A DNA stretch of 64,000 nucleotides from an uncultured Sulfitobacter sp. (GCF_947497275.1 NZ_CANMFS010000001.1:248001-312000); one strand, 5' to 3'. Positions 18,205-28,963 are shown, counted from the first letter of the stretch. Made by a program: numbers and translations. Notes: generated from the letters alone by a model not told the origin.

Positions 18205-19287
18205 ATGCTCTACTGGCTGACGCTGCTCTCCGATGGTGGTGATTTCTTTAATCTTTTTCGCTACATCACCTTTCGGGCAGGCGGTGCGTTCCTGACGGCG
18301 CTGGTCTTCGGGTTTCTGTTCGGCAAGCCACTCATCGACGTGCTGCGGCGTCGCCAGGGCAAGGGACAGCCGATCCGCGACGATGGACCGGAGGGACATT
18401 TTGCCAAGGCAGGCACACCGACGATGGGCGGCCTTCTTATCGTTGGGGCATTGCTGACGTCGACGCTGCTTTGGGCGCGGCTCGACAATCCCTTCGTCTG
18501 GATCGTGCTTTTTGTTACGATGAGCTATGCCGCCATTGGGTTCGCGGACGATTATGCGAAGGTAAGCAAACAGACGGTCACCGGGGTGTCGGGCAAGGTC
18601 CGGCTGCTGCTGGGGTTCGCAATCTCCGGCATTGCCGGGTTCTGGGCGGCGCAATACCACCCTGAGGCGCTTCAATACCAGTTGGCGCTGCCGGTCTTCA
18701 AGGACACGCTGATCAACCTTGGCGTGCTGTTTGTACCGTTTTCTATTATTGTCATTGTCGGATCTGCGAATGCGGTCAATCTGACGGATGGCCTCGACGG
18801 GCTTGCCATCATGCCGGTGATGATTGCCGCCGGCACATTGGGCGTGATTGCATATGCTGTAGGCCGCGTCGACTTCACCGACTATCTCGACGTGCATTAT
18901 GTGCCCGGTACCGGTGAGATCCTGATCTTCACCGCCGGATTGTTTGGCGGCGGGCTAGGGTTTCTGTGGTACAACGCTCCGCCGGCGGCGGTGTTCATGG
19001 GCGACACCGGCAGCCTTGCGCTGGGCGGTGCGTTGGGGGCCATCGCGGTTGCGACGAAGCACGAGTTGGTACTGGCGGTCGTGGGCGGTCTGTTCGTGGC
19101 CGAAGCACTGAGCGTGATCGTTCAGGTGATCTATTTCAAACGCACCGGCAAGCGGGTGTTCCTGATGGCCCCGATCCACCACCACTACGAAAAGAAGGGC
19201 TGGGCCGAGCCGCAAATCGTGATCCGATTCTGGATCATCTCGCTGATTCTTGCGCTGATTGGTCTGGCGACGCTGAAGGTCCGTTAG
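18205..19287 (+). CDS. mraY: Phospho-MurNAc-pentapeptide translocase MraY
   Basis: A 360-residue inner-membrane enzyme with about ten membrane segments that transfers phospho-MurNAc-pentapeptide to undecaprenyl phosphate, giving lipid I. Family patterns: [19 protein letters not shown] [29 protein letters not shown], the catalytic acidic loop [33 protein letters not shown] and the histidine-rich [18 protein letters not shown] precedes the ATG. The end of the gene faces glsA on the other strand, nine bases away. Confidence 0.97.
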   Translation: MLYWLTLLSDGGDFFNLFRYITFRAGGAFLTALVFGFLFGKPLIDVLRRRQGKGQPIRDDGPEGHFAKAGTPTMGGLLIVGALLTSTLLWARLDNPFVWIVLFVTMSYAAIGFADDYAKVSKQTVTGVSGKVRLLLGFAISGIAGFWAAQYHPEALQYQLALPVFKDTLINLGVLFVPFSIIVIVGSANAVNLTDGLDGLAIMPVMIAAGTLGVIAYAVGRVDFTDYLDVHYVPGTGEILIFTAGLFGGGLGFLWYNAPPAAVFMGDTGSLALGGALGAIAVATKHELVLAVVGGLFVAEALSVIVQVIYFKRTGKRVFLMAPIHHHYEKKGWAEPQIVIRFWIISLILALIGLATLKVR

Positions 19288-19296
19288 GCGCCGCGC

Positions 19297-20235
19297 TCAG
19301 AACACCGACCAGCCCATGATGCGCGCCAGCCGTGCCATCGCTTCGGTGCCCTTGAGCGAGTTGCCATAGCGGTTCAACCCCGGGGACCAGACCGCAACGC
19401 TGGCCACGCCCGGAACGACGGCCAGGATGCCGCCGCCGACGCCCGATTTTGCGGGGATGCCGACGCGGTAGGCGAAATCGCCCGACCCGTCGTAGTGACC
19501 GCAGGTCATCATGAGCGCATTAAGACGGCGAATCCGCTGCGTCAGAATCATGCGGGGCAGTTGCGGGCTGTCAATCAGGAAGCGGCCCGCCATGGCAAGC
19601 TGCTTGACCGACATCTCTATCGCGCAGTGGTGAAAATAGGTGCCAAGGGTCTTTTCGGGAGAGTTGTTCAGATTGCCTGTGGATGCGAGGAAATGCGCAA
19701 GCGCGTAATTGCGGTGTCCGTGGACGTTCTCGGACGTGGCGACCGTCTCGTTGATGTGGATGTTGTCATCGCTGGCCGCCGTGCGCACGAATTGCATGAT
19801 TTCGCCCAGTGTTTCGCGCGGCTCACAACCGGTGAGGACCTGATCGGTGACCACGATGGCACCGGCGTTGATGAACGGATTGCGGGGACGACCGCCTTCG
19901 GCCTCAAGCTGCACGATCGAGTTGAAGGCGCGTCCGGAGGGCTCGCGTCCAACGCGCTTCCACAGGTGATCGCCCGCCCGGCCCAGCGCAATGGCCAGAG
20001 TGAAGACCTTGGTGATGGATTGCACCGAAAAAGCCGTGTCGGCGTCTCCCGCCGCGTGCAATGCGCCGTCTGCGGTCGCGACGGCGATGCCGAATTGCGC
20101 GGGGTCAATCCGGCCCAGTTCGGGAATATAGGCCGCAACCGCGCCCCAGTCAGGATCTTCGCGCATGTCTGCGTTGAGTTGATGCAGAATTTCTGGCAAG
20201 GGAGCGGACATGGGGCCTCTGACGTCAGGGGTCAT
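19297..20235 (-). CDS. glsA: Glutaminase (GlsA family)
   Basis: A 312-residue serine-dependent glutaminase that hydrolyses L-glutamine to glutamate and ammonia. It resembles beta-lactamase-fold enzymes: the nucleophile and general base are in [10 protein letters not shown] (S-x-x-K), followed by [27 protein letters not shown] and [24 protein letters not shown] (here AKSGVGGG) and [13 protein letters not shown] close the active site. Two starts are possible: the ATG at 20235 or the one at 20211 ([12 protein letters not shown]), which better matches usual length. The gene runs against the surrounding division genes, nine bases from mraY and 33 from murD, and its promoter must lie in the short gap shared with murD. 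Confidence 0.93.
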   Translation of the reverse strand: MTPDVRGPMSAPLPEILHQLNADMREDPDWGAVAAYIPELGRIDPAQFGIAVATADGALHAAGDADTAFSVQSITKVFTLAIALGRAGDHLWKRVGREPSGRAFNSIVQLEAEGGRPRNPFINAGAIVVTDQVLTGCEPRETLGEIMQFVRTAASDDNIHINETVATSENVHGHRNYALAHFLASTGNLNNSPEKTLGTYFHHCAIEMSVKQLAMAGRFLIDSPQLPRMILTQRIRRLNALMMTCGHYDGSGDFAYRVGIPAKSGVGGGILAVVPGVASVAVWSPGLNRYGNSLKGTEAMARLARIMGWSVF

Positions 20236-20268
20236 TTGAATTCAGCCCTCGCTAGCAGGAGATGCGCG

Positions 20269-21678
20269 ATGATACCAGTTCAGGGACTGTCGGGCGCGCG
20301 CGTCGCCGTTTTAGGTCTCGGTCGGTCGGGTCTGTCGGCGGCGCGCGCATTGCGGGCGGGCGGTGCCACGCCGGTATGCTGGGATGACAATCCGACTGCG
20401 CGCGAGGCCGCGGAGGCCGAAGGGTTCGACTGTGCGCCGCTCCTGCGCGAGGGAGCCTTTGACGATATCGCGCGCCTGATCGTCAGCCCCGGCATCCCGC
20501 ATCTCTATCCGACGCCCAACCCCGTCGTTGCCGCAGCACTCGAGGCGGGTGTGCCGGTGGATAATGACATCGGCCTGTTCTTCCAGAGCTTCGCCACCGA
20601 TGAATGGCAAACCTTCGACGTCGCCCCGCGCATCATTGCGGTCACCGGATCGAACGGCAAATCCACGACCTGCGCGTTGATCCACCACATCCTCGAACAT
20701 GTGGGACGCAACTCTCAGCTTGCGGGCAATATCGGGCGCGGCGTTCTGGACATCGAACCGGCGCCTTCGGGTGGGGTCGTAGTGCTGGAACTGTCGAGCT
20801 ATCAAACGGATCTGGCCCGCAACCTCACCCCCGACGTTGCGGTGTTCACCAATCTCAGCCCCGACCATCTGGACCGGCACGCGGGCATGGGGGGATATTT
20901 CGCGGCCAAACGACGCCTGTTCGCCGAAGGCGGACCGGACCGGGCCGTCATCGGAGTTGATGAAGCCGAGGGCGCGTATCTGGCTGGGCAACTTGCTGAA
21001 GGCCGCGCCGATGATCGGGTGATCCGGGTGAGCGTGGCGCGCAAGCTTTCCGGGCCGGGCTGGCAAGTTCATGCGCGCAAGGGGTTTCTAAGCGAAATGC
21101 GCAACGGTAAACAGGTCGCTTCGATTGATTTGCGCGGTGTTATGGGCTTGCCCGGTGCACATAACCACCAAAACGCGTGTTGCGCCTACGCCGCGTGCCG
21201 TGCAATCGGCATCGCGCCGCGTGTGATCGAACAGGCTTTTCACAGTTTCACCGGCTTGCCGCACCGCAGCCAGACCGTTGCCGAAGCGGGCGGCGTGCGG
21301 TTCGTGAACGACAGCAAGGCCACCAATGTAGATTCCGCCGCCAAGGCACTGGCCGCGTTCCGAAATATCAGGTGGATTTGTGGCGGGCTTGAAAAAGAAG
21401 GCGGGTTGTCCGGACTTGAAGACGCGTCCGCCTCGGTCCGAAAGGCCTATGTGATCGGGCGGGATGCGGCTGCCTTTGCGCTGCAACTGAACGTCGAGGC
21501 CGAGGTATGCACCACGATGGCACAGGCGGTTGCGCGCGCGACTGCCGACGCCGAGGAAGGGGATGTCGTTCTACTTGCGCCCGCCGCTGCCAGTTTTGAC
21601 CAATACGATAGCTTCGAGCGGCGAGGCGACGATTTCATCGCCTGCGTGAAGAGCGTGCTGGATACGTACGATCAATAA
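20269..21678 (+). CDS. murD: UDP-MurNAc-L-alanine:D-glutamate ligase MurD
   Basis: A 469-residue ATP-dependent ligase adding D-glutamate. The ATG at 20269 follows AGGAG and is placed just before the nucleotide-fold start [17 protein letters not shown]; longer frames upstream only mirror glsA. The P-loop [14 protein letters not shown] starts near 124. [19 protein letters not shown] and FVNDSKATN are the family motifs. An inverted repeat (21682-21691 with 21721-21730, one mismatch) lies just behind the stop. Unlike most dcw clusters, ftsW does not follow directly; three unrelated genes intervene. Confidence 0.96.
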   Translation: MIPVQGLSGARVAVLGLGRSGLSAARALRAGGATPVCWDDNPTAREAAEAEGFDCAPLLREGAFDDIARLIVSPGIPHLYPTPNPVVAAALEAGVPVDNDIGLFFQSFATDEWQTFDVAPRIIAVTGSNGKSTTCALIHHILEHVGRNSQLAGNIGRGVLDIEPAPSGGVVVLELSSYQTDLARNLTPDVAVFTNLSPDHLDRHAGMGGYFAAKRRLFAEGGPDRAVIGVDEAEGAYLAGQLAEGRADDRVIRVSVARKLSGPGWQVHARKGFLSEMRNGKQVASIDLRGVMGLPGAHNHQNACCAYAACRAIGIAPRVIEQAFHSFTGLPHRSQTVAEAGGVRFVNDSKATNVDSAAKALAAFRNIRWICGGLEKEGGLSGLEDASASVRKAYVIGRDAAAFALQLNVEAEVCTTMAQAVARATADAEEGDVVLLAPAAASFDQYDSFERRGDDFIACVKSVLDTYDQ

Positions 21679-21681
21679 TGG

Positions 21682-21730
21682 CGATTGCTGGCCCCGCATC
21701 GACGCGCGCGGCTCCGTTTTCCGGCAATCG
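21682..21730. repeat. Inverted repeat behind murD
   Basis: A 10-base arm at 21682-21691 matches the inverse of 21721-21730 at nine positions, with a 29-base loop. No T-run follows on either strand, so it is not a classical terminator. It may stabilise or end the murD message. Confidence 0.35.
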
Positions 21731-21812
21731 TGTGTGGGTGCAATGCTGCGATCCGAGCGTCAGCGTCTGGATGCGCGTATGCGCTTCAGGCGCATGAAGG
21801 GATCCCCTTGGC

Positions 21813-22988
21813 TCAGTTATTTATCGCTTCTGCCGCAGCCATCGCGGACGACCATGCCCATTGAAAGTTATAACCTCCGAGCCATCCGGTGACATCAACG
21901 GCCTCACCGATGAAGTACAGATCTGAATGCTCCTTGCTCGCCATCGTTTTCGATGACAGGGCATCGGTATCGACCCCGCCCAGCGTTACCTCGGCGGTGC
22001 GGTAGCCTTCGGTACCGGAGGGGTGCAGTTCCCAGCATTGCAAATCCGCTACGAGGGCGTCGAGCCTGCGATCTGACCAATCCGCGAGGTTGCCCGAAAG
22101 ATCGAAGACCCCGGCCAGATTATCGACCAACCGCGCGGGCAGGTGGCGTGCAAGCTCGGTCGTGAAATTGCGCCGGCCTCCCGCGCTGCGCTGTGTCCGG
22201 AGTGCGTGCAGCATTTGGTCGGGCACCAGATCCACCCGGATCGGCTCTCCTTCGTGCCAGTAGGAAGACGCCTGCAGGATCGCCGGACCGGACAGGCCAC
22301 GATGGGTGAACAACAGGGCTTCGTCGAATGTCGTCCCACCGGCGGAGACCCGCGCCGGAGTGGCTGTTCCGGAGATCGCGGAAAACCGGCCTTCGGCGAA
22401 GGTGAAAGGCACCAGCCCGGGGCGTGTGGGCACCACCGGCAGCCCGAATTGGCGCGCGATGTCATATGCAAACCCGGTCGCGCCCATCTTGGGAATGGAT
22501 TTGCCGCCGGTCGCAATGACAAGATTACGCGCTGTGACCGCATGTGTGCGATCCGGTGTGTGCAGGTCAAACCGGTAGCCGCTACCGCATTTATTGATCC
22601 CGTCGATGCTGCTTTGCAGCCGCAGATCGACGCCCCGTTCCGTCATCATGCCGCGCAGCATCGCCACGATGTCCCTGGCGCTGCCGTCGCAAAAAAGCTG
22701 GCCGAGCGTTTTCTCGTGCCACGCGATGCCATGCGCACCGACGAGGGCGATAAAATCCCACTGGGTATAGCGCGCCAAAGCCGACTTGGCGAAGTGCGGG
22801 TTGGTGCAGATGAAGGCCTCAGGCGTGCAGTACATGTTGGTAAAATTGCACCGACCACCGCCCGAAATGCGGATCTTCTCCCCCGGCGCTTTGGCATGAT
22901 CCACGATCAGCGTGCGGCCCCCGAGATGCGCTGCGCACATCATGCCGGCGGCCCCTGCACCGATGATTGCCGTGTCAAAATCCATCGA
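21813..22988 (-). CDS. BaiN/HI0933-type FAD-dependent oxidoreductase
   Basis: A 391-residue flavoprotein of the NAD(P)/FAD-dependent HI0933/YhiN/BaiN group. The start at 22988 (MDFDTAIIGAGAAGMMCAAHL) places the dinucleotide-binding GxGxxG right at the N-terminus as in relatives; a longer reading from 23072 adds a non-conserved head. EKIRISGGGRCNFTN is the strong family signature, then LVIATGGKSIPKMGATG (second FAD contact), and the C-terminal GYNFQWAWSSAMAAAEAI closes the FAD site. Substrates of this family are mostly unknown, so no reaction is claimed. It points away from the peroxiredoxin gene, sharing the 107-base upstream gap. Confidence 0.88.
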   Translation of the reverse strand, partial: SMDFDTAIIGAGAAGMMCAAHLGGRTLIVDHAKAPGEKIRISGGGRCNFTNMYCTPEAFICTNPHFAKSALARYTQWDFIALVGAHGIAWHEKTLGQLFCDGSARDIVAMLRGMMTERGVDLRLQSSIDGINKCGSGYRFDLHTPDRTHAVTARNLVIATGGKSIPKMGATGFAYDIARQFGLPVVPTRPGLVPFTFAEGRFSAISGTATPARVSAGGTTFDEALLFTHRGLSGPAILQASSYWHEGEPIRVDLVPDQMLHALRTQRSAGGRRNFTTELARHLPARLVDNLAGVFDLSGNLADWSDRRLDALVADLQCWELHPSGTEGYRTAEVTLGGVDTDALSSKTMASKEHSDLYFIGEAVDVTGWLGGYNFQWAWSSAMAAAEAINN

Positions 22989-23095
22989 CACGGCGTGCCC
23001 GATGATTGCAGCAGGGTCAAGCGTTTGTGAGGACTGTTGTGCCGCCGTCCGCGCAGGCCTAGCTGTATGCAAACAGAATGGAAAAGGAGATAAAC

Positions 23096-23620
23096 ATGTC
23101 TTACCTCACTGCAGGACAGAGCTTTCCGAAAACAGACGTCGCCCTGTTGGGCGGCGGTACGCTGACTCTCGGTACGCCGCGCGACGGGCACGATTGGCAA
23201 CTGGTCGTGGTCTACCGCGGTCTGCACTGCCCGATCTGCAAGAAATACCTCAAGGCGCTGAAGCCGCTGGAAGAGAAATTCAACGAAATCGGCGTCGATG
23301 TGGTGACGGTGTCCGCCGACCCACAGGAAAAGGCGCAGGCCTTTGCCGATGAAACGGAATTGAGCCTTGCTGTCGGATACGACCTGAGCCTTGCGCAAAT
23401 GGACACACTTGGGGTGTATGTATCCGATCCACGCAGCCCAAAAGAAACCGACCGGCCCTTTGCCGAACCTGCGGTATTCGTCATCAACGGCGAGGGGAAC
23501 GTGCAGATCCTCGATATCTCGAACGCGCCGTTCGCGCGGCCAGATCTGGAAAGCCTGCTCGACGGTGTGAAGTTCGTGCGCGACAACGACTATCCCGTAC
23601 GCGGCACGCACAAGGATTGA
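23096..23620 (+). CDS. Peroxiredoxin-like thioredoxin-fold protein (AhpC/TSA)
   Basis: A 174-residue protein started at 23096 by a strong AAAAGGAG. The thioredoxin fold shows LVVVYRGLHCPICKKYL, giving a CxxC pair at C45 and C48 in place of the PxxxTxxC of standard peroxiredoxins. VVTVSADPQEKAQAFADE follows as in AhpC/TSA proteins. It probably reduces peroxides or disulfides, as inferred from the fold. A hairpin-rich 90-base gap separates it from the convergent sulfotransferase-like gene. Confidence 0.85.
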   Translation: MSYLTAGQSFPKTDVALLGGGTLTLGTPRDGHDWQLVVVYRGLHCPICKKYLKALKPLEEKFNEIGVDVVTVSADPQEKAQAFADETELSLAVGYDLSLAQMDTLGVYVSDPRSPKETDRPFAEPAVFVINGEGNVQILDISNAPFARPDLESLLDGVKFVRDNDYPVRGTHKD

Positions 23621-23711
23621 AGGCAAGAGACGGGCGAAAAGATGCTGCAGGGCGGGAGGCAATCCTTCCTGCCCCACAGATCGGACCGGCCCATAGTGTG
23701 GCAATGGCCGG

Positions 23712-24341
23712 TCAGTCCGCGAGAGTGTCGCCGTAAACTTCTCGCTCTATTCCAGCCCAGACGGGATTGCAGGCATAGATCAGGCGGATCTCGTTCTTGG
23801 TAAACCAGAACCGAGGATTCTTGACGTACCCAAGCTTCGTTTCATTGCTGCGCCCACGGAACAACGCTTCACTTTCCTGAATGCCGAATGCGTCCTGAAG
23901 ATCCTTGTGAAGACGTTCGACCCGGATCCATCGGCTGACATCTTTTGAGAATTTCGACATCACCGTGTCGGCGGATACGATCCGCGCTTGCATGCCGTCG
24001 GATTTCGCAGAAGTTATTACTTTGAAGCGCCCTTGGATGATCTGTTCTCTGGCGATTTCGGAGGGCTTGCCGTGCCGCTGTATTTCGAAGTGGATGCGGC
24101 TCAAGAGCCATGCAGGCAGCCTGCGGATATTTGCGAATACCAATTTATTGGTCCGAACGATTTTCTGATTGTGCTGTCGACGTTCGCTCAGCGATTGATG
24201 CCAGATCGGATTGGTCTTATCGTCAAGATTATCAAACTGAACATCCGGGCGATCCTTGAAGGTCGTTTTTAGAATTTGTTCCGTGGTCGTCCCTCCTGCT
24301 TTCGGGAAATGAAGCCAAATCCAATCGTCTGATATTACCAT
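23712..24341 (-). CDS. Sulfotransferase-family-like protein
   Basis: A 209-residue protein whose N-terminus WIWLHFPKAGGTTTEQIL matches the 5'-phosphosulfate binding loop (PKxGGTT) of PAPS-dependent sulfotransferases. The 3'-phosphate site is not clearly seen; the middle part (KVITSAKSDGMQARIV) may not be equivalent. The protein ends with FWFTKNEIRLIYACNP and EREVYGD, similar to the C-terminal helix of sulfotransferase-like proteins of marine bacteria. Composition is less GC-rich than the neighbours, and the gene interrupts the division cluster, so later acquisition is plausible. Substrate unknown; it may be a divergent or inactive member. Confidence 0.65.
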   Translation of the reverse strand: MVISDDWIWLHFPKAGGTTTEQILKTTFKDRPDVQFDNLDDKTNPIWHQSLSERRQHNQKIVRTNKLVFANIRRLPAWLLSRIHFEIQRHGKPSEIAREQIIQGRFKVITSAKSDGMQARIVSADTVMSKFSKDVSRWIRVERLHKDLQDAFGIQESEALFRGRSNETKLGYVKNPRFWFTKNEIRLIYACNPVWAGIEREVYGDTLAD

Positions 24342-24519
24342 GATATTACTCGTTCTTTGGGTACGGGGCGGAAGATTTCACACTTCATACGGGAACGCAA
24401 TATTCGTGCCGCCGGGTCAACTCGGCTTCCGAACCCACTAGCCCCTTGGGCGAATTCGAGTTATACTCGCAAACAGACCTCTGCAAAGGAGGCGTAACAG
24501 GCAGTGTAAGGCGTACCCC

Positions 24520-25689
24520 ATGACAGAGATGGTCTATGGTGCGGTCCCGGTCAGGGATGGCGAACCGATTCTTCCCAAATGGTGGAGAACGCTTGATATA
24601 TGGGCGTTATCCTGCATTCTGATGCTATTCGGTGTTGGAATTCTGCTGGGCCTTGCGGCCTCACCGCCGCTGGCCGCGAAAAACGGATTCGAACCGTTCC
24701 ACTATGTACAGCGTCAGGCGGTGTTCGGCGGACTCGCGATGATCGCGATGTTGTTGACTTCGATGATGACACCAACGGTGGTGCGGCGTCTTGCAGTGGT
24801 CGGCTTCATCGTCTCGTTCGTCGCGCTAATATTCCTGCCGTTTTTCGGCACCGATTTCGGCAAGGGCGCGATGCGCTGGTACAGCCTTGGCTTTGCATCC
24901 GTGCAACCGTCCGAGTTCCTCAAACCCGGTTTCGTGGTGATTGCGGCGTGGATGATGGCGGCGAGCCTTGAGATCAACGGACCGCCGGGCAAGGCGTGGT
25001 CGTTCGGTCTGTGTCTCACCATCGTCCTGATGCTGGCGCTCCAGCCCGATTTCGGTCAAGCCTGTCTGGTGCTGTTTGGCTGGGGTGTGATGTATTTCGT
25101 TGCCGGCGCGCCGATGGTGCTGTTGGTCGGCATGGCGGGCATGGTTGTGCTTGCAGGGACCGTGGCCTATTCCAATTCGGAACATTTCGCGCGCCGCATC
25201 GACGGCTTTCTCAGTGTCGAGGTCGATCCCACCACGCAGCTTGGCTATGCCACGAACGCAATCCGCGAAGGCGGTCTGTTTGGGGTTGGAGTCGGCGAGG
25301 GCGAGGTGAAATGGTCGCTTCCCGATGCGCATACCGATTTCATCATCGCCGTTGCGGCAGAGGAGTACGGGCTGGTGTTGGTGCTGTGCATCATCGCGCT
25401 CTACACATCAATCGTGGTGCGGTCGCTGTTACGGCTGGTGCGCGAACGTGATCCTTTCATCCGGCTCGCGGGCACCGGCCTTGCCTGTATGTTCGGCGTT
25501 CAGGCGATGATCAATATGGGCGTTGCCGTCCGGTTGCTGCCGGCCAAGGGCATGACGTTGCCCTTCGTCAGCTACGGCGGCTCATCCGTGATCGCGTCAG
25601 GCATCGCGCTTGGCATGTTGCTGGCGTTCACCCGCACCCGTCCACAAGGCGAGATCAGCGCGATGCTGTCGCGGGGGCGCGGGTCGTGA
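24520..25689 (+). CDS. ftsW: Septal peptidoglycan glycosyltransferase FtsW
   Basis: A 389-residue SEDS-family protein with about ten membrane segments that polymerises lipid II at the septum together with FtsI. Conserved stretches include [29 protein letters not shown] (a catalytic-site region of SEDS enzymes), [24 protein letters not shown]-like [11 protein letters not shown], and [20 protein letters not shown]. The stop overlaps the GTG start of murG. A 178-base gap upstream probably holds its own promoter, since the preceding genes are on the other strand. Confidence 0.96.
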   Translation: MTEMVYGAVPVRDGEPILPKWWRTLDIWALSCILMLFGVGILLGLAASPPLAAKNGFEPFHYVQRQAVFGGLAMIAMLLTSMMTPTVVRRLAVVGFIVSFVALIFLPFFGTDFGKGAMRWYSLGFASVQPSEFLKPGFVVIAAWMMAASLEINGPPGKAWSFGLCLTIVLMLALQPDFGQACLVLFGWGVMYFVAGAPMVLLVGMAGMVVLAGTVAYSNSEHFARRIDGFLSVEVDPTTQLGYATNAIREGGLFGVGVGEGEVKWSLPDAHTDFIIAVAAEEYGLVLVLCIIALYTSIVVRSLLRLVRERDPFIRLAGTGLACMFGVQAMINMGVAVRLLPAKGMTLPFVSYGGSSVIASGIALGMLLAFTRTRPQGEISAMLSRGRGS

Positions 25690-26789
25690 GCAAGGCACCG
25701 CTTCTCATCATTGCGGCGGGCGGCACCGGTGGACACATGTTCCCCGCGCAAGCGCTGGCCGAGGTGATGCTGACGCGGGGCTGGCGGGTCAAACTGTCGA
25801 CGGATGCGCGCGGCGCGCGCTATACGGGCGGCTTTCCCGATGCGGTCGAGATCGAAGAGATTTCAAGCGCCACCTTCGCGCGCGGGGGTGTGTTGGCAAA
25901 GCTGCTGGTGCCGTTTCGGTTACTGAGCGGCGTACTGCGCGCGGGCTTTCGCATGCTCAAGGAACGCCCCGATGCTGTGGTGGGTTTTGGCGGATACCCG
26001 TCGATCCCGGCACTGGCGGCGGCATGGGTGCTACGCGTCCCGCGGATGATCCACGAACAGAACGGCGTTCTGGGTCGCGTGAACGAGGTGTTCGCCAAGC
26101 GCGTCGGCATTGTGGCCTGCGGCACTTGGCCCACGACACTGCCCGAGGGTGTCGATGGCTATCACGTTGGCAATCCGGTACGCGCGGCCGTTCTGGAACG
26201 CGCGGGATCGGGCTATATCGCGCCGGGCGACTATCCGATGGAGCTTTTGGTGATGGGGGGCTCGCAGGGGGCGCGCATCCTCAGCGATGTCGTGCCGCCC
26301 GCCATCGCTGCCCTGCCGATGGATATGCTGCGCAACATCCGCGTCAGCCACCAGGCCCGCGACGAAGATGCCGAACGCGTCTCCGAATACTACGCGCAAA
26401 GCGGCGTAACCGCTGATGTGCAACCGTTTTTCCACGACGTGCCACGCCGGATGTCCGAGGCGCAGCTTGTCATCAGCCGCGCAGGCGCTTCGACGATTGC
26501 GGATCTGACAGTGATCGGACGCCCCTCGATCCTCATTCCCTACGCGGCGGCGGCAGGCGATCATCAGGTCGCGAATGCGCACGGGCTGGTCGAATCGGAA
26601 GCGGCGATCATGATCCGTGAGGACGTGGCGAACCCGGACAATCTGACGCAGTACATCGAAATGATCCTTGGCAACGGGGCTGCGGCCCTGCAAATGGCGC
26701 AAAGCGCCCAAGGATTGGGAAAGCCGGAGGCGGCCGAGACGCTGGCCGATATGGTGGAAGAGATTACAAAGAAGGAAGGTGCCGCATGA
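25686..26789 (+). CDS. murG: UDP-GlcNAc:lipid I N-acetylglucosaminyltransferase MurG
   Basis: A 367-residue peripheral membrane GT-B glycosyltransferase that converts lipid I to lipid II. The glycine-rich loop GGTGGH is at residues 12-17, [13 protein letters not shown] and [11 protein letters not shown] follow in the N-domain, and the C-domain has [12 protein letters not shown], then [10 protein letters not shown] and a donor loop before the acidic residues. The GTG start lies inside the ftsW stop (GTGA) and the end overlaps murC (ATGA), so three genes are translationally linked. Confidence 0.97.
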   Translation: MSKAPLLIIAAGGTGGHMFPAQALAEVMLTRGWRVKLSTDARGARYTGGFPDAVEIEEISSATFARGGVLAKLLVPFRLLSGVLRAGFRMLKERPDAVVGFGGYPSIPALAAAWVLRVPRMIHEQNGVLGRVNEVFAKRVGIVACGTWPTTLPEGVDGYHVGNPVRAAVLERAGSGYIAPGDYPMELLVMGGSQGARILSDVVPPAIAALPMDMLRNIRVSHQARDEDAERVSEYYAQSGVTADVQPFFHDVPRRMSEAQLVISRAGASTIADLTVIGRPSILIPYAAAAGDHQVANAHGLVESEAAIMIREDVANPDNLTQYIEMILGNGAAALQMAQSAQGLGKPEAAETLADMVEEITKKEGAA

Positions 26790-28201
26790 ACGCCGCAACC
26801 AAATTGCCCATGGATGTGGGCCCCATCCATTTCGTCGGCATCGGCGGTATCGGGATGTCCGGCATCGCCGAGGTGTTGTTGAACCACGGCTACCAGGTGC
26901 AGGGCTCCGACCTCAAGACGACGCCGATCACAGACCGTCTGCGCAAGCTGGGGGCAAAGATATTCGACGGCCAGCGTGCCGAGAACATCGGTGCCGCACA
27001 GGTGGTGGTGATTTCGTCGGCGATCAAACCGGGCAATCCCGAGTTGGACGCAGCGCGCCTGAATGGTCTGCCCATCGTGCGCCGCGCCGAGATGTTGGCG
27101 GAACTGATGCGGTTGAAATCGAACATCGCCATCGCCGGTACCCACGGCAAGACCACGACCACGACGATGGTTGCGGCCTTGCTGGATGGCGGCGGATTCG
27201 ATCCTACGGTCGTGAACGGCGGCATCATCCACGCCTATGGCTCCAACGCGCGCAAGGGCGAGGGCGAATGGATGGTCGTCGAGGCCGACGAGAGCGACGG
27301 CACCTTCAACCGGCTGCCCGCCACCATCGCCATCGTCACCAATATCGACCCCGAGCATATGGATCACTGGGGCAGCATCGAGAACCTGCGCCGTGGTTTT
27401 CTGGAATTCACCTCGAACATCCCTTTTTACGGTGTCGCGGTCTGCTGCATCGACCACCCGGAGGTGCAAAACCTGGTGGGCAAGATTACCGACCGCCGCG
27501 TCATCACCTATGGCTTCAACGCGCAGGCGGATGTGCGGGCCGTCGGGCTGCACTACAAGAACGGCGTCGCGCATTTCGACGTGCATCTACAGGCCGAGGA
27601 TATCGTGATCAAGGATTGCGAGCTGCCGATGCCGGGCGATCACAACGTGTCGAACGCCCTGTCGGCGGTCGCGGTGGCGCGGCATCTGGGCATGAAGGTC
27701 GATGAGATCCGCACAGCGCTCAAGGCGTTCGGCGGCGTCAACCGCCGCTTCACCCGCGTGGGTGAGGTCGACGGGGTGACGATCATCGACGACTACGGAC
27801 ATCACCCGGTCGAAATTTCCGCCGTTCTCAAGGCCGCGCGACAGGCCACGTCCGGTCGCGTGATCGCGGTACATCAGCCGCACAGATATTCACGTCTGCA
27901 TCACCATTTCGATGAATTTTGCGCCTGTTTCAATGACTGTGACGTGGTCGGCATCGCACCGGTGTACGGCGCGGGCGAGGACCCGATCGCAGGCGCCGAC
28001 CGCGACACGCTGGTAGCGGGCCTCATCCAGCATGGCCACCGCCACGCCCGTCGCATCGACGGCCCCGAGGATCTGGCAAGACTGGTGATCGAACAGGCGC
28101 GGCCCGGTGATATGGTGGTGTGTCTTGGCGCGGGGACCATCAGCGGCTGGGCCAATGGCTTGCCGGACGCGCTGCGCGCGCTCAAGGGGCAGGCGGCATG
28201 A
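26786..28201 (+). CDS. murC: UDP-MurNAc:L-alanine ligase MurC
   Basis: A 471-residue ATP-dependent ligase that adds the first residue of the stem peptide. The N-terminal [18 protein letters not shown] is the UDP-binding fold; the P-loop [12 protein letters not shown] is near 116-127, and [21 protein letters not shown] and [10 protein letters not shown] are Mur-ligase signatures. The product feeds MurD further upstream. Its last four bases are shared with the start of the first of four small membrane protein genes. Confidence 0.97.
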   Translation: MNAATKLPMDVGPIHFVGIGGIGMSGIAEVLLNHGYQVQGSDLKTTPITDRLRKLGAKIFDGQRAENIGAAQVVVISSAIKPGNPELDAARLNGLPIVRRAEMLAELMRLKSNIAIAGTHGKTTTTTMVAALLDGGGFDPTVVNGGIIHAYGSNARKGEGEWMVVEADESDGTFNRLPATIAIVTNIDPEHMDHWGSIENLRRGFLEFTSNIPFYGVAVCCIDHPEVQNLVGKITDRRVITYGFNAQADVRAVGLHYKNGVAHFDVHLQAEDIVIKDCELPMPGDHNVSNALSAVAVARHLGMKVDEIRTALKAFGGVNRRFTRVGEVDGVTIIDDYGHHPVEISAVLKAARQATSGRVIAVHQPHRYSRLHHHFDEFCACFNDCDVVGIAPVYGAGEDPIAGADRDTLVAGLIQHGHRHARRIDGPEDLARLVIEQARPGDMVVCLGAGTISGWANGLPDALRALKGQAA

Positions 28202-28452
28202 CGGTTGCGCTGTTTTCGATGCTCGCGGGGCTGGTGGCGGGCATGTCGCGACAGGTCCTGGCAAAGCTGATCTTGCTGGCATGGTTCATGATCTACGCGG
28301 CCATACTGGGACCAATGCTGATGATGCCCGGCGCCAAAGGGGCGTTCGGTGACAGCGCCACCGTCGGGATGATCGCCCTGCCCGCTGCCCTGGGGGCAGG
28401 ATGGCTCGTCGGTCTGTGGTTTTCGAAATTGTGGGGGCAGCGCGTCTCATGA
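28198..28452 (+). CDS. Small membrane protein 1 of the murC-murB insertion
   Basis: An 84-residue protein with two or three hydrophobic segments (about 3-24, 25-45 and 58-78). It starts inside the murC stop codon (ATGA) and its own stop overlaps the next gene in the same way. This coupling is the main evidence that it is real. No family could be named. It may act with the following DUF2484 proteins. Confidence 0.75.
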   Translation: MTVALFSMLAGLVAGMSRQVLAKLILLAWFMIYAAILGPMLMMPGAKGAFGDSATVGMIALPAALGAGWLVGLWFSKLWGQRVS

Positions 28453-28700
28453 CATTGATCTGGCTTTGCATCTTGTGGGTATTCGCCTCCGTGGCCGTGG
28501 CGATGCTGCCCATCCGGCGGCAGTATGTGCCCGGTGTTGCACTGCTTGTCGCCGCACCGATCCTGATCGGGGTACTCGGTTATCAATACGGCTGGATTTA
28601 CGCGCTTCTTGCGTTGGCGGCCTTTATTTCAATGTTCCGCAATCCGCTGCGCTATATCGCGGCGCGGTTGCGGGGGGAACGGCCGGAGATCCCTGAATGA
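28449..28700 (+). CDS. DUF2484 membrane protein, copy 1
   Basis: An 83-residue protein with two or three membrane segments and a basic C-terminus (NPLRYIAARLRGERPEIPE). [20 protein letters not shown], the dibasic RR after the first segment and the late FRNPLRY fit DUF2484, a Rhodobacterales family of unknown function. It overlaps both neighbours by four bases. The next gene is a second, related copy, with the same length and the same placement of an aromatic-basic motif at the end of the last membrane segment. Confidence 0.8.
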   Translation: MTLIWLCILWVFASVAVAMLPIRRQYVPGVALLVAAPILIGVLGYQYGWIYALLALAAFISMFRNPLRYIAARLRGERPEIPE

Positions 28701-28963
28701 GCCTCTCTCTCATCCTTGCCTGCGTCTGGGCGCTGGTCGCCAATGTGCTGGCCATGACACCAAGCCGCGATTACCACTGGCGCAACGCCTATATCCTGAT
28801 CGCGGTCGGTATTCCCATCGTTGGCTACGTCGTCACGCAGCACGGACCTTGGGTCGGGTTGCTGGTCCTCGCAGGCGGCTGTTCCGTGCTGCGCTGGCCG
28901 GTCATCTATCTGGGGCGCTGGGTACGCGACCGAAGCCGCCGCGGCGGCGCGGCGGCGGAATAG
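28697..28963 (+). CDS. DUF2484 membrane protein, copy 2
   Basis: An 88-residue protein related to the preceding one: MSLSLILACVWALVANVLAM, then SRDYHWRNAYILIAVGIPIV, a third hydrophobic stretch and the end LRWPVIYLGRWVRDRSRRGG. Two or three membrane segments are expected with a strongly basic tail on the cytoplasmic side. It starts in the stop of copy 1, and the next small gene begins four bases after its stop. Tandem duplication is the simplest origin; the function is unknown. Confidence 0.8.
   Translation: MSLSLILACVWALVANVLAMTPSRDYHWRNAYILIAVGIPIVGYVVTQHGPWVGLLVLAGGCSVLRWPVIYLGRWVRDRSRRGGAAAE

Noticed and set aside
16987-18897. 636-codon open frame on the minus strand opposite murF and mraY.
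   Set aside because: Same reason: it lies opposite two certain genes and has low-complexity, charge-biased sequence.
19495-20268. Apparent 258-residue N-terminal extension of MurD running antisense through glsA.
   Set aside because: MurD begins at the nucleotide-fold start with a good ribosome binding site at 20256-20260; the extension is just the mirror of glsA.
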